Assembly (NCBI GenBank): GCA_019636615.1
Contig: JAHBXF010000002.1
Span: 1,676,001 to 1,740,000, forward strand
Direction: 5' to 3'
Length of the DNA stretch: 64,000 nt
Origin: Phycisphaeraceae bacterium
Lineage (GTDB): Bacteria > Planctomycetota > Phycisphaerae > Phycisphaerales > UBA1924
The number at the start of each line of letters is the position of its first letter. Position 1 is the stretch's first letter. A program made the position numbers and the translations under genes. The notes beneath the pieces are model-generated. The model saw nothing but the letters and a program-made list of their open reading frames with translations. It was not told the origin of the DNA and made no database searches. This document shows positions 50,216 to 58,832 of this stretch, piece by piece.

Positions 50216-51358
50216 ATGAGCACGCGCGCCGACGACAAACTCTTCCTCGACCTGGCCGCCAGGGCCGCGCTGCGCGCCGCGGGCGATGTCGAGCCCAACC
50301 CCCTCGTGGGCGCGGCGATCGTGCGGGATGGAACCCTGCTGGGCCTCGGTCATCACCGGCGTTATGGTGGGCCTCACGCCGAGACCGAAGCGCTCGGGAG
50401 CGCCCACAGACAGGGGCATTGCGTGCGAGGGGCCACGATGTATGTCACCCTCGAACCCTGCAACGCACCCGGGCGACAGCCCCCGTGCACCCGGGCCATC
50501 ATCGCCTCGGGGGTTGCGCGGGTGGTCTACGCACGCACAGACCCGAACCCGCTCAAAGCCGGCGGCGCACAAGCCCTGCGCGACGCCGGCATCGACACTC
50601 TGCTCAGCGACGCAAGCCCGCTGGCGACGGGCATCTCGGCCCCGTTCGTCCACCGCATCACAACCCCGCTGCCCTGGGTCATCGCCAAGTGGGCGCAGAC
50701 CATCGACGGCCGCGTAGCGACGCGTGGCGGCGAGAGCAAGTGGATCAGCAACGACCGATCCAGAGCACGCGTTCACAAAGTCAGGGCCCGCGTCGACGCC
50801 ATGCTCACCGGCATCGGCACGGTCGCGACCGACGACCCCATGCTGACCGCCCGCGGGGTTCGACGGGTGCGCAGGGTGGCCGCGCGGGTGGTGGCGGATA
50901 CCGACCTGAGCATCTCGCCCGAGAGCGCGCTGGTGCGCACCGCCGGCCAGGCGCCGACAATCGTGGCGTGCGACGAGACACTCCTCACCGCGGAGATCAC
51001 GCGGCCCAAGCGCGAAACACTCGGGCGTGCCGGGGTGCACCTCATGGGGGTGCCCGCCTCGGCCAACGGGCGAGGCTTGTGTGTTCGCACGCTCCTGGTG
51101 CGCCTGCGGGAGATGCACAGCATATCGAGCGTGTTGCTCGAATCGGGACCGGGCCTGCTCGGCGCGTGCTTCGATGCCGACGTGGTGAACGAGGCGCTGG
51201 TGTACATCGCGCCCATGCTGCTGGGGGATGAACTCGCACGGTCGGTGGCGGTTGGCCGGGTGGCCCAGTCGCTCAACGCGGCACGCCTGCTGAGCCTGTG
51301 GCGCGTTCGGACCATCGGCAACGATGTCGAACTGCTCTACCGGCGGCCGGCCACCTGA
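50216..51358 (+). CDS. ribD: Bifunctional riboflavin biosynthesis protein RibD
   Basis: A 380-residue two-domain enzyme for the second and third steps of riboflavin synthesis: deamination of the pyrimidine intermediate, then reduction of its ribosyl chain. The deaminase zinc site is HAE (54-56) with Cys82 and Cys91 in PCNAPGRQPPC. The reductase domain (about 155-375) has WVIAKWAQTIDGRVAT, SKWISNDRSRARVHKVR and LLESGPGLLGA. Both active sites look complete. ATG 50216 is chosen because the family N-terminus follows at once. It lies 31 bases after the RNase HII-like gene. Confidence 0.95.
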   Translation: MSTRADDKLFLDLAARAALRAAGDVEPNPLVGAAIVRDGTLLGLGHHRRYGGPHAETEALGSAHRQGHCVRGATMYVTLEPCNAPGRQPPCTRAIIASGVARVVYARTDPNPLKAGGAQALRDAGIDTLLSDASPLATGISAPFVHRITTPLPWVIAKWAQTIDGRVATRGGESKWISNDRSRARVHKVRARVDAMLTGIGTVATDDPMLTARGVRRVRRVAARVVADTDLSISPESALVRTAGQAPTIVACDETLLTAEITRPKRETLGRAGVHLMGVPASANGRGLCVRTLLVRLREMHSISSVLLESGPGLLGACFDADVVNEALVYIAPMLLGDELARSVAVGRVAQSLNAARLLSLWRVRTIGNDVELLYRRPAT

Positions 51359-51435
51359 ACACGGGCTCAGCCGCTTTCCACGCTTGTCTCGTGCCGCCGC
51401 CGAGCGCACGGGGGAAACCCTACCCTGCGCACCGA

Positions 51436-54393
51436 ATGCAGCCCCACGCAACCCCGCCTTCAACGCCCCCGACGGATGCCCCCCCCTACCGCTACAACGC
51501 CGCCCTTGCCGGGCGGATTGAAGAACGGTGGCAGCGGCTGTGGGAAGAACAGCGCGTCTTCGCGGCCCCCAACCCCGGCGAGGCCGGGTTTGATGGCGCC
51601 AAGCCCAAGAAATACGTGCTGGACATGTTCCCCTACCCCAGCGGGGTCGGCCTGCACGTGGGACACCCGCTGGGTTACATCGCCACCGATATCTACGCAC
51701 GCTACCTTCGCATGACCGGGCACAACGTGCTGCACGCCATGGGGTTTGACGCCTTCGGCCTGCCGGCCGAGCAGTACGCCGTGCAGACCGGGCAACACCC
51801 GCGCATCACCACGTACAACAACATCGCCACCATGAAAGCGCAGTTGCGCCGGCTTGGCCTGGGGCACGATCCTCGGCGCGGCGTGAGCACCACAGACCCG
51901 GAGTTTTACCGCTGGACGCAGTGGATCTTTCTGAGGCTCTATGGATCGTGGTACGACCAGAACGCCGGGGCCATGGGCAAAGCCCGCCCGATCTCAGAAC
52001 TCGAGCAGGGGCTGCGCACCGGGGCCATCCCCACGCGCAGCGGCAGGCCGTGGAACACGCTGAGCCAGGACGAGCAGCACGAAGAGATCGACTCCCGCCG
52101 GCTGGCGTATTCGGCTGAGGTGCCCGTGAACTGGTGCCCCATGCTGGGCACGGTGCTGGCCAACGAAGAAGTCACCGCCGAGGGCCGGAGCGAGCGAGGC
52201 AACTACCCCGTCTACAAGCGTCCGCTGAAACAGTGGATCATGCGCATCACCGAGTATGCGCCGCGCCTGCTCGCCGATCTTGACCTTGTAGACTGGCCCG
52301 AGCCCGTCAAACTCATGCAGCGCAACTGGATCGGCAAGAGCGAGGGCGCGCTGGTTCGCTTCGCGGTTGATGGCCCGCCCGCCGCGCACGGCCCGCTGAC
52401 CGTCTTCACCACGCGGCCAGACACGCTCTTCGGGGCGACGTACATGGTGCTCAGCCCTGAACACCCGCTGGTCGAGAAACTCGCGACGGAAGACCGCCCC
52501 GTCGCCGGGTTCCTCCGGGGCGCGTTCCCGGGCTACAGCGAGGGCATGTCGTGCCGCGAGGCGGTCGTCGCGTATCAATCACTGGCCGCCTCGCGCAGCG
52601 AAACACAGCGCACCGAGGGCAAAGAGAAGACCGGCGCGTTCACCGGCGCCTACGCCGTGAACCCGGTCAACGGCGCGAAGATCCCCATCTTCATCGCCGA
52701 CTACGTGCTGATGGGGTACGGCACCGGCGCCATCATGGCCGTGCCCGCGCACGACGAGAGAGACTGGGAGTTCGCACACGCCTTCGGGCTGCCCATCGTG
52801 CCCGTGGTGCACGAGCCAGGCGCCCGCCCCGAAACCGCCCGCTGTTTCAGCGGCGAGGGCGTCGCGTGCAACTCGACCGGGCCGGCGATCTCGCTCGACG
52901 GCCTGCCCACGCCCCAGGCCAAGGCCAGAATCACCCAACACCTGGAGGCCGCGGGCGATGGAACCCGGCAGACCAACTTCAAACTGCGCGACTGGCTCTT
53001 CTCGCGTCAGCGGTACTGGGGCGAGCCCTTCCCGATTGTCTACGACGAGCGTGGCAGGCCGCGCCCGCTGCCCGAGTCCATGCTGCCGGTGATGCTGCCC
53101 GAACTGACCAACTTTCAACCCGAGAGCAGCGAAGACCCCAACGCGCCCCCCCGCCCCCCGCTGGCACGCGCCGCGGAATGGACCAAAGTCACGCTCGACC
53201 TTGGCGATGGCCCCCGCGAATACACCCGCGAGACCAACACCATGCCCAACTGGGCGGGGAGCTGCTGGTATTACCTGCGGTACCTCGATCCGGAGAACGA
53301 CGACTCGCTCTGCTCGCCCGATGTTGAAACCTACTGGATGCGCGGCGGCACCCCACCCCGCGCCGATGCTGAGAGCGCCCTCTCGCCCGGCGTAGACCTC
53401 TACGTCGGCGGTGTTGAGCACGCGGTGCTGCACCTGCTTTACGCCAGATTCTGGCACAAGGTGCTCTTTGACCTCGGCTTCGTCTCAACCCCCGAGCCCT
53501 TCCACCGCCTCTTCAATCAAGGCTACATCCAGGCCTACGCCTACAAAGACGAGCGCGGCGTCTACGTCGAAGCATCCGCTGTCACGCTGGCGGATGGATC
53601 ACCGGCGACCGAAAACCAGGACCACCCCGGCCCGTACTTCTATCAGGGGCGGCCGGTGACCCGTGAATACGGCAAGATGGGCAAAAGCCTGAAGAACGCC
53701 GTCGCCCCCGACGACATCTGCGCGGCGTACGGCTGCGACACGCTCCGCGTCTACGAAATGTCCATGGGCCCCCTCGAAGCGAGCAAGCCTTGGAACACGC
53801 GGGATATCACCGGCGCGTTCCGTTTCCTGCAGCGCATCTGGCGGAACCTCATCGACGAACAGACGGGCGCACCCCGCGTGAGCCACGAGCCCGCCGACAG
53901 GCAGACACGGCGCATCCTGCACAAAACCATCATCGGCGTTCGCCGTGACATGGAGACGCTGGGCTTCAACACCGCGGTGAGCAAGTTGATCGAACTCAAC
54001 AATCACCTCGGCTCGCTTGCCCTCGTCCCGCTCGAGGTCGCCCGCCCGCTCGTGCTCATGCTGGCGCCTCTCGCGCCGCACATCGCCGAAGAGTTGTACG
54101 ACCGTGTGGTGCGTTCGCAGGGCACCGGCCCCGGCAGCATCGCCTTCGAGCCCTTCCCGGTCGCGGATGAATCGCTCGCCGCGGACGACGAGGTTGAAGT
54201 CCCCGTGGCCTTCATGGGCAAGCCCAGGCACCGCATCAGAGTGTCGCCCGGGCTCAGCGCGCAGGAACTGGAAGCGGCCGCGCTGGCAGACGCCAAGGTG
54301 GTGGAACTGCTCAAAGGCAAGACGATCAAGAAGATCATCGTGGTGCCCAACAAGATGGTGAACATCGTCACGCAGGAACCAAACGCGGGATGA
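51436..54393 (+). CDS. leuS: Leucyl-tRNA synthetase
   Basis: A 985-residue class I aminoacyl-tRNA synthetase. The HIGH box is HVGH (74-77, in GLHVGHPLGY) and the KMSKS box appears as KMGKS. The CP1 editing domain is present (TEGKEKTGAFTGAYAVNP and GYGTGAIMAVPAHDERD), as is the anticodon-binding C-terminus ending in VVPNKMVNIVT. It is longer than the usual 860 residues through loops in the first third and a proline-rich start. ATG 51436 is taken; a longer start would overlap ribD. The gene ends in ATGA, overlapping the start of the SpoA-domain gene, so a housekeeping gene is translationally coupled to export genes. Confidence 0.97.
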   Translation: MQPHATPPSTPPTDAPPYRYNAALAGRIEERWQRLWEEQRVFAAPNPGEAGFDGAKPKKYVLDMFPYPSGVGLHVGHPLGYIATDIYARYLRMTGHNVLHAMGFDAFGLPAEQYAVQTGQHPRITTYNNIATMKAQLRRLGLGHDPRRGVSTTDPEFYRWTQWIFLRLYGSWYDQNAGAMGKARPISELEQGLRTGAIPTRSGRPWNTLSQDEQHEEIDSRRLAYSAEVPVNWCPMLGTVLANEEVTAEGRSERGNYPVYKRPLKQWIMRITEYAPRLLADLDLVDWPEPVKLMQRNWIGKSEGALVRFAVDGPPAAHGPLTVFTTRPDTLFGATYMVLSPEHPLVEKLATEDRPVAGFLRGAFPGYSEGMSCREAVVAYQSLAASRSETQRTEGKEKTGAFTGAYAVNPVNGAKIPIFIADYVLMGYGTGAIMAVPAHDERDWEFAHAFGLPIVPVVHEPGARPETARCFSGEGVACNSTGPAISLDGLPTPQAKARITQHLEAAGDGTRQTNFKLRDWLFSRQRYWGEPFPIVYDERGRPRPLPESMLPVMLPELTNFQPESSEDPNAPPRPPLARAAEWTKVTLDLGDGPREYTRETNTMPNWAGSCWYYLRYLDPENDDSLCSPDVETYWMRGGTPPRADAESALSPGVDLYVGGVEHAVLHLLYARFWHKVLFDLGFVSTPEPFHRLFNQGYIQAYAYKDERGVYVEASAVTLADGSPATENQDHPGPYFYQGRPVTREYGKMGKSLKNAVAPDDICAAYGCDTLRVYEMSMGPLEASKPWNTRDITGAFRFLQRIWRNLIDEQTGAPRVSHEPADRQTRRILHKTIIGVRRDMETLGFNTAVSKLIELNNHLGSLALVPLEVARPLVLMLAPLAPHIAEELYDRVVRSQGTGPGSIAFEPFPVADESLAADDEVEVPVAFMGKPRHRIRVSPGLSAQELEAAALADAKVVELLKGKTIKKIIVVPNKMVNIVTQEPNAG

Positions 54394-55481
54394 CGACCGA
54401 CACCTCAACCCCGGCAGTACCCGCCCCGCAGGCTCCGCGCGGGTGGGGGCTGTCGGCGCTGCTCGAACCGGCGGGCCCGGGCCTCTCGGGCGACATCGCA
54501 CGACGGGTATGGAGATCGATCGCGTGCGGCCTCGCCAGCGACGCGTTGAGCGCGGTGATCCGTCACCCCGTCGAGGTGCACCCCGACCGCTCCCGCGAGG
54601 CGATGATCCCGGCCTGGGGCCTTGAGTTCGCGTGCGGCGGGGCATCGCTGCGCCTGCTTCTCGACGCGAACGGCGCGCGGGCCCTGGCGGACGCGGCTTC
54701 CCGCTCGCTCATCGGTCTCCGGGGCGCCGGGCCGCTGACGAGCGCAGAACACGCGGTGCTTGAATACCTCGCCCTCGAGACGCTCGATCATCTCGCCGCG
54801 CTGCTGCCAGGCTCACGGTGTGCGTTCGGACGAACGCTCACCGGCGAAGACCTTCCAGACGTGCCCCGCGCAGGCCCTGTCGAGGCATGGATCGGCCTGC
54901 GAGCCGGCGCACGGGAAGGCGCCGGCGCACTCCTGGTTTCCGGCGTGTTGCCGGCCCTTCCGCCGACGCTCGCGCCGAACTGGAACGACGCGGGTTCATC
55001 GGCGACGACCGCCGTTCACCTCGCGCTACCCGCGTTCTATATTCACACCGAAGAGCGCCGCACGCTCGCCCCCGGCGATGTCGTTCTGTGCGGCGTGAGC
55101 GACCTCACCGCCGCGCCGGGCTGCATGGTGGCCACGCCCACGCTCTGGGGGCTGTGCCACGCGCACGTGAAAGAACACGGCGCGACATCCTTCAAAGTCA
55201 CCTGCGGCCCGTGGTCCCCGGCCCCATTGACCACCGACGCGCTGCCCCGTGCTCGCGGGGTATCCTCCGCGACCGTTCTGCTCGGGCGTGCGGGCCCCGC
55301 CCCACTGAGCACGCTGGGGGCGTGCATCGCCGCCGGCGCGATGGAGTTCGCCAACGATCCCGCGGGCGGGAGCCTCATCATCGATGGTCGACTAGTTGCG
55401 CGGGGTGAGATGGTGCGCTGCGAAGGAGAGATCGGGCTGCGGCTTCTCGACGTGATGTCCGCCGCGGAAGGAGACGGGTGA
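54390..55481 (+). CDS. SpoA-domain switch/C-ring protein (FliM/FliN- or SctQ-like)
   Basis: A 363-residue protein. The C-terminus (about 292-355), with GSLIIDGRLVARGEMVRCEGEIG, is a clear SpoA domain as in FliN and SctQ. A second, weaker SpoA-like block lies at about 208-272 (ALPAFYIHTEERRTLAPGDVVL). Residues 35-190 may be a FliM-middle-like domain. Two SpoA domains in one chain is the SctQ plan of type III secretion, whereas flagellar FliM has one. It would form the cytoplasmic ring that feeds the export gate encoded just downstream. The first four bases overlap leuS (ATGA), and its stop overlaps the fliO start. Assignment to FliM, FliN or SctQ is open. Confidence 0.72.
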   Translation: MTTDTSTPAVPAPQAPRGWGLSALLEPAGPGLSGDIARRVWRSIACGLASDALSAVIRHPVEVHPDRSREAMIPAWGLEFACGGASLRLLLDANGARALADAASRSLIGLRGAGPLTSAEHAVLEYLALETLDHLAALLPGSRCAFGRTLTGEDLPDVPRAGPVEAWIGLRAGAREGAGALLVSGVLPALPPTLAPNWNDAGSSATTAVHLALPAFYIHTEERRTLAPGDVVLCGVSDLTAAPGCMVATPTLWGLCHAHVKEHGATSFKVTCGPWSPAPLTTDALPRARGVSSATVLLGRAGPAPLSTLGACIAAGAMEFANDPAGGSLIIDGRLVARGEMVRCEGEIGLRLLDVMSAAEGDG

Positions 55482-55960
55482 TGCCTGTGCTCGTGCCGTG
55501 TTTCAGTCGTTCGCTGCCCGAGATCGGCGCCTCCTGGGCCACGTTCGCTGCCGCGACACCCGCCGTACCCAGCGGCGATTTTCTCTGGCAGGCCGTGAGA
55601 ACATTCCTCGTTCTCGGCGCTGTGGTCGCCGTGCTGCTCATCGTGACCCGTCTCCTCGCACGCCGGCGTGCGGGCGAGGTGCGAGCACCGTCGCTGCCCG
55701 CGGGTGGGGTTCGGGTCGTTGGCGGGTGCAGCATCGATTCAAAGCACGCTGTCTATCTTGTGCGCGTCGAAGATGGCCCTGCCCGGGGCGACTACCTCGT
55801 AGGCGCCAGCGACCATGGCCTGCACCCGCTCGGCGGGGCCTCTGCCCAACCTGGCGGGGCGGCGTGCTTCGAGCAACTCCTGGGTCAAGCGGTGACGCCA
55901 GCAGCCAGCCCGCCACCATCACGATCGCCCCACACCCAGGCCGCGACCCCAGGGGTGTGA
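55481..55960 (+). CDS. fliO: FliO-like export-gate assembly protein
   Basis: A 159-residue protein with one membrane helix (about 34-56, TFLVLGAVVAVLLIVTRLLAR), then a small beta domain (VRVVGGCSIDSKHAVYLVRVED to YLVGASDHGLHPLGG), and a Pro/Ser-rich tail. This is the layout of FliO, which helps FliP assemble in flagellar systems and is absent from injectisomes. The ATG at 55481 overlaps the previous stop (TGATG) and has AAGGAG upstream; GTG 55478 is an alternative. The position before fliP supports the call. Confidence 0.78.
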   Translation: MPVLVPCFSRSLPEIGASWATFAAATPAVPSGDFLWQAVRTFLVLGAVVAVLLIVTRLLARRRAGEVRAPSLPAGGVRVVGGCSIDSKHAVYLVRVEDGPARGDYLVGASDHGLHPLGGASAQPGGAACFEQLLGQAVTPAASPPPSRSPHTQAATPGV

Positions 55961-56032
55961 TTCGAGGCGGGAAGGTATCAACGCCACCGGCGAGCACCGC
56001 ACGCCGCACCGCACGAAGAACCGAGACAGAAC

Positions 56033-56671
56033 ATGACACCACAAACCCATATCAGCGACACGACGTGGATGATTGTCGCGGGGCTGGTCATCCCCTTTGT
56101 ACTGGTGGCGCTCACGCCTTTCCTGAAAATCGCCGTGGTCCTCGGGGCACTCCGCTACGGGCTTGGCGCACGCCACATGCTCAGCGGCCCCGTGGTCGCG
56201 GGCATCGCGCTCATCTTCTCGCTGCACGCCGTGTGGCCGATGCTCGCCGAGATCCGCGCCCGCGCCGGCGAGGGTGCCGACGCCGCGGCCCTCGCGACCC
56301 ACGCCCAGCCGGTGGCCCTTCGGTTTCTTGAAGCCAACACCCGCCCGCCCGACGCCGAGATGTTCCGGACCATCGCCGCCCGCCGGGCCTCGCCGCAAAA
56401 CGATGCGCCGCCACAGGCCGACGCGCTCTGGACGGTGTACGCCCCTGCCTTCGTCGTGAGCGAACTCACCCGCGCATTCCAGATCGCGCTGTTGGTGGTG
56501 TTGCCCCTGATCGTCATCGACCTCGTCGTCGCATCCGCCTGCCTCACGCTGGGCACCCAACTCAACCCCGCAACGCTTTCACTGCCCCTCAAGGTGCTGG
56601 TGTTCGTGCTCAGCGACGCGTGGCGACTGCTGGCCGAAGGCCTGCTCACCGGTTATCGCCTTGGAATCTGA
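56033..56671 (+). CDS. fliP: FliP/SctR-family export gate protein, divergent
   Basis: A 212-residue membrane protein of the export gate core. LTPFLKIAVVLGALRYGLGA (27-46) and YAPAFVVSELTRAFQIALLVVLPLIVIDLVV (136-166) are strong FliP/SctR marks, and SLPLKVLVFVLSDAWRLL closes it. Two features are off. There is no cleavable signal peptide, as in SctR. The methionine-rich gasket loop (usually GMMML before the conserved Pro) reads LTLGTQLNP (171-179) with no Met. A central loop (75-135) is long and polar. ATG 56033 has no good ribosome site. Confidence 0.87.
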   Translation: MTPQTHISDTTWMIVAGLVIPFVLVALTPFLKIAVVLGALRYGLGARHMLSGPVVAGIALIFSLHAVWPMLAEIRARAGEGADAAALATHAQPVALRFLEANTRPPDAEMFRTIAARRASPQNDAPPQADALWTVYAPAFVVSELTRAFQIALLVVLPLIVIDLVVASACLTLGTQLNPATLSLPLKVLVFVLSDAWRLLAEGLLTGYRLGI

Positions 56672-56717
56672 TCGGGCTCGCACACTCGAATCCCACCCCC
56701 CAGGAAGGATGATGTCA

Positions 56718-56984
56718 ATGACGCCTGACACGATCATGGGCCAGATCTCCGCGGCCCTCACCCTCGCGGCAACCCTCGCCGCCCCGCTGCTGCTCGTCGT
56801 CGCGGGGGTTGCGCTCCTCGTGGGCCTGCTCCAGGGCGCGACCCAGGTGCACGAGCCAACACTCGCGGGGGGCCCAAAACTGCTCGCACTCGCGGGGGTG
56901 ATCATGCTCCTCGGCGCGGCCGCGCTGCGGGAAGTCGTCCAGTTCATGATCAACACGCTTCAGAGCCTCATCGATGTTCCATGA
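56718..56984 (+). CDS. fliQ: FliQ/SctS-family export gate protein
   Basis: An 88-residue protein with two membrane helices (about 14-38 and 52-75). MTPDTIMGQISAALTLA, LLQGATQVHEPTL and PKLLAL match FliQ closely. Four copies normally wrap the FliP-FliR core. ATG 56718 is preferred because AGGAAGG lies nine bases before it and the family start MTPDT follows; ATGs at 56709 and 56712 are also in frame. Confidence 0.92.
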   Translation: MTPDTIMGQISAALTLAATLAAPLLLVVAGVALLVGLLQGATQVHEPTLAGGPKLLALAGVIMLLGAAALREVVQFMINTLQSLIDVP

Positions 56985-56991
56985 TGCCGGC

Positions 56992-57744
56992 ATGAACCCC
57001 GCTTTCACCGAGGCGCTCGCCCTGACCGCGGCGAGATGGATGCCCGTCTCGCTCTTTTCTCCCGTGTGCGGCACTCTGCCGATGCCGCTCCGTGCCGGCG
57101 CGGGCGTGGTCGCCGCCGTGTGGCTCTCGACCACCGGCGGTCCCGCCTCAGCCACGGCTTCGCCCTTCATACTCCAGTTGCTCTATGAAGTTGCCCTCGG
57201 GCTGATCATCGCGGTGAGCGTTCGGTTGGTCTTTGAGGGCGTGTGGGCCGCGGGTGCGCTCATCGATGCGTCGCTCTTTTCACGGCGCGGCACCCCGGCC
57301 GATCCGTCACACCCCGGGCCACTGCGGGCGCTCGCCGTTCTCGCCTCGTTGGCGGTTGTCGCGTCGGCCGGCGGCCTGCGGCTTCTCTGTGCCGGCGCCC
57401 TCTCGCTGCACGAGTCCCTTCCTCTGGGGGCCGACCCACTCAACGGCGCTACTTTCGCTCAAACACTCTCGCTCGCCGGTTCGGTATTCGCGACGGCATT
57501 GATGCTCGCGGGCCCCGTGCTTGTGCTCGTGCTGCTGATCGATATCAGCACGGCCCTGCTCACCAAACTCGCACCATACCTTGATGCGGCGAGCATCCGC
57601 ACACCATTGGCCGCGCTCGGCGCGCTCCTTGTTGTTTCCGCGGGCGGGGTCTGGATCATGGACGCCGCGATGACGCGAGCATCGCAAGGCTTCTCCAAGA
57701 TCGCCGCCCCTCCGCCCCTCGCAGAAACGCAGGGTTCGCCATGA
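56992..57744 (+). CDS. fliR: FliR/SctT-family export gate protein
   Basis: A 250-residue polytopic protein with about six to seven helices. ARWMPVSLFSPVCG near the start, LLYEVALGLIIAVSVRLVFEGVWAAGALID in the centre and LLIDISTALLTKLAP toward the end follow the FliR pattern. It completes the FliP5-FliQ4-FliR1 gate. ATG 56992 is chosen, 7 bases after fliQ; ATG 56974 would overlap fliQ. The stop overlaps the flhB start (ATGA). Confidence 0.88.
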   Translation: MNPAFTEALALTAARWMPVSLFSPVCGTLPMPLRAGAGVVAAVWLSTTGGPASATASPFILQLLYEVALGLIIAVSVRLVFEGVWAAGALIDASLFSRRGTPADPSHPGPLRALAVLASLAVVASAGGLRLLCAGALSLHESLPLGADPLNGATFAQTLSLAGSVFATALMLAGPVLVLVLLIDISTALLTKLAPYLDAASIRTPLAALGALLVVSAGGVWIMDAAMTRASQGFSKIAAPPPLAETQGSP

Positions 57745-58763
57745 GCGAGGCATCGCACGCCGCCTCCCCCGCCCGCCTGGCCAGGGCCCGCCGCGAAGGT
57801 CACGCCCCCCACGCCCCACTCGCCGCGGCCGGCGGCATGGCCATCGGCTTCTTGCTCGGCGCGGCCTTCGCAGCACCGGTCATCGCTCGTTCCATGGTGA
57901 GCGCGGCGACAACACTGGCCGAGCACTCGTCGGAAGGCTTTGACCTTCACGGCGCGGGCGAGCCCCTCAGTGCCGTCACGGTCGCCCTCGGCGGGGTTGT
58001 TCTCGCCACGACCGCGGGCGGGCTGCTCGCCGGCTGGGTCTCGAGCGGGTGGCTGTGGTCCGGGGCCGCTGTTTCACTCCAGAGCGCCAGGCTCGTGCCC
58101 CGCTGGGGACGGCTTGGTCGGGGCGCACTCCGCTCTCTGGTGATTGCAGCCCTGACCACCTTCGCGTTGGCAGCCATCTGCTGGGGCGAACTCCGCGTGT
58201 GGGCCTGGGCCCTGCCCGAGGCGAGCGGCCAGGGCGCCGCGTGGCTCGCGCAGGCCGCCTCAGCGACCTTGAACAACCTTGTGCTGACATCGGCAGGTCT
58301 CTTTGCTCTTGTCTGCATGGCCGACACGCTCTGGGCTCGGTGGGACCACATGCGATCGTGGCGCATGAGCCGCGAGCAACTCGCCGCGGAAGCCCGTGAA
58401 GACCGCGGTGTGGCCCGTCGCGCCTCGTACGCAGTGGCCCCCCCGCCACTCACACCGGCCCCCGACGATGAAACGGTGCGGCAGGCCTCGGTGCTGGTGC
58501 TTGGGACCGGGCCAAGTGCCATCGCCGTGGCGCTGGGGTATACACCAGGCCACGACGCCGCCCCGCGACTGCTGGGCGTTGCCACGGGCTGGCAGGCCGT
58601 TCGATGGAACGCCATGGTGAACCACGGACGGGCCGTGGTCGTATCGGATCGGGTGCTCGCCGCGCGGCTCGCGGCCCAGGCCCCCGGGGAATACATCGAT
58701 GCATCGGCCTATGCCCCTGTAGCCGCGGCGCTGCGTGAGGGGGCCCGGGCAGAGCGTCGCTGA
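57741..58763 (+). CDS. flhB: FlhB/SctU-family export switch protein lacking the NPTH autocleavage motif
   Basis: A 340-residue protein. The N-terminal SPARLARARREGHAP (9-23) matches the FlhB TPKRLRDAREKGQ segment, four membrane helices follow (about 32-55, 80-103, 132-150, 180-198), and MSREQLAAEAREDRG (209-223) begins the cytoplasmic domain as usual. In FlhB the next strand contains the self-cleaving NPTH, followed by YAVAL. Here the strand is VLVLGTGPSAIAVALGY: the motif reads GPSA (257-260), without the Asn and His. Cleavage as known cannot occur. It is the last gene of the fli run. No flhA is in the window. Confidence 0.88.
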   Translation: MSEASHAASPARLARARREGHAPHAPLAAAGGMAIGFLLGAAFAAPVIARSMVSAATTLAEHSSEGFDLHGAGEPLSAVTVALGGVVLATTAGGLLAGWVSSGWLWSGAAVSLQSARLVPRWGRLGRGALRSLVIAALTTFALAAICWGELRVWAWALPEASGQGAAWLAQAASATLNNLVLTSAGLFALVCMADTLWARWDHMRSWRMSREQLAAEAREDRGVARRASYAVAPPPLTPAPDDETVRQASVLVLGTGPSAIAVALGYTPGHDAAPRLLGVATGWQAVRWNAMVNHGRAVVVSDRVLAARLAAQAPGEYIDASAYAPVAAALREGARAERR

Positions 58764-58832
58764 GGTTCGCCGCGATGGCGTGCCGATGCGCTAACATGAA
58801 GCCAAGGAACAAACTCCGTGGAGAAAACACAC

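Noticed and set aside
54390..58763. A non-flagellar type III injectisome
   Set aside because: FliO is present, the gene order is flagellar, and a flagellin gene is in the window; no needle, secretin or translocon genes are seen. Kept only as an alternative in the findings.
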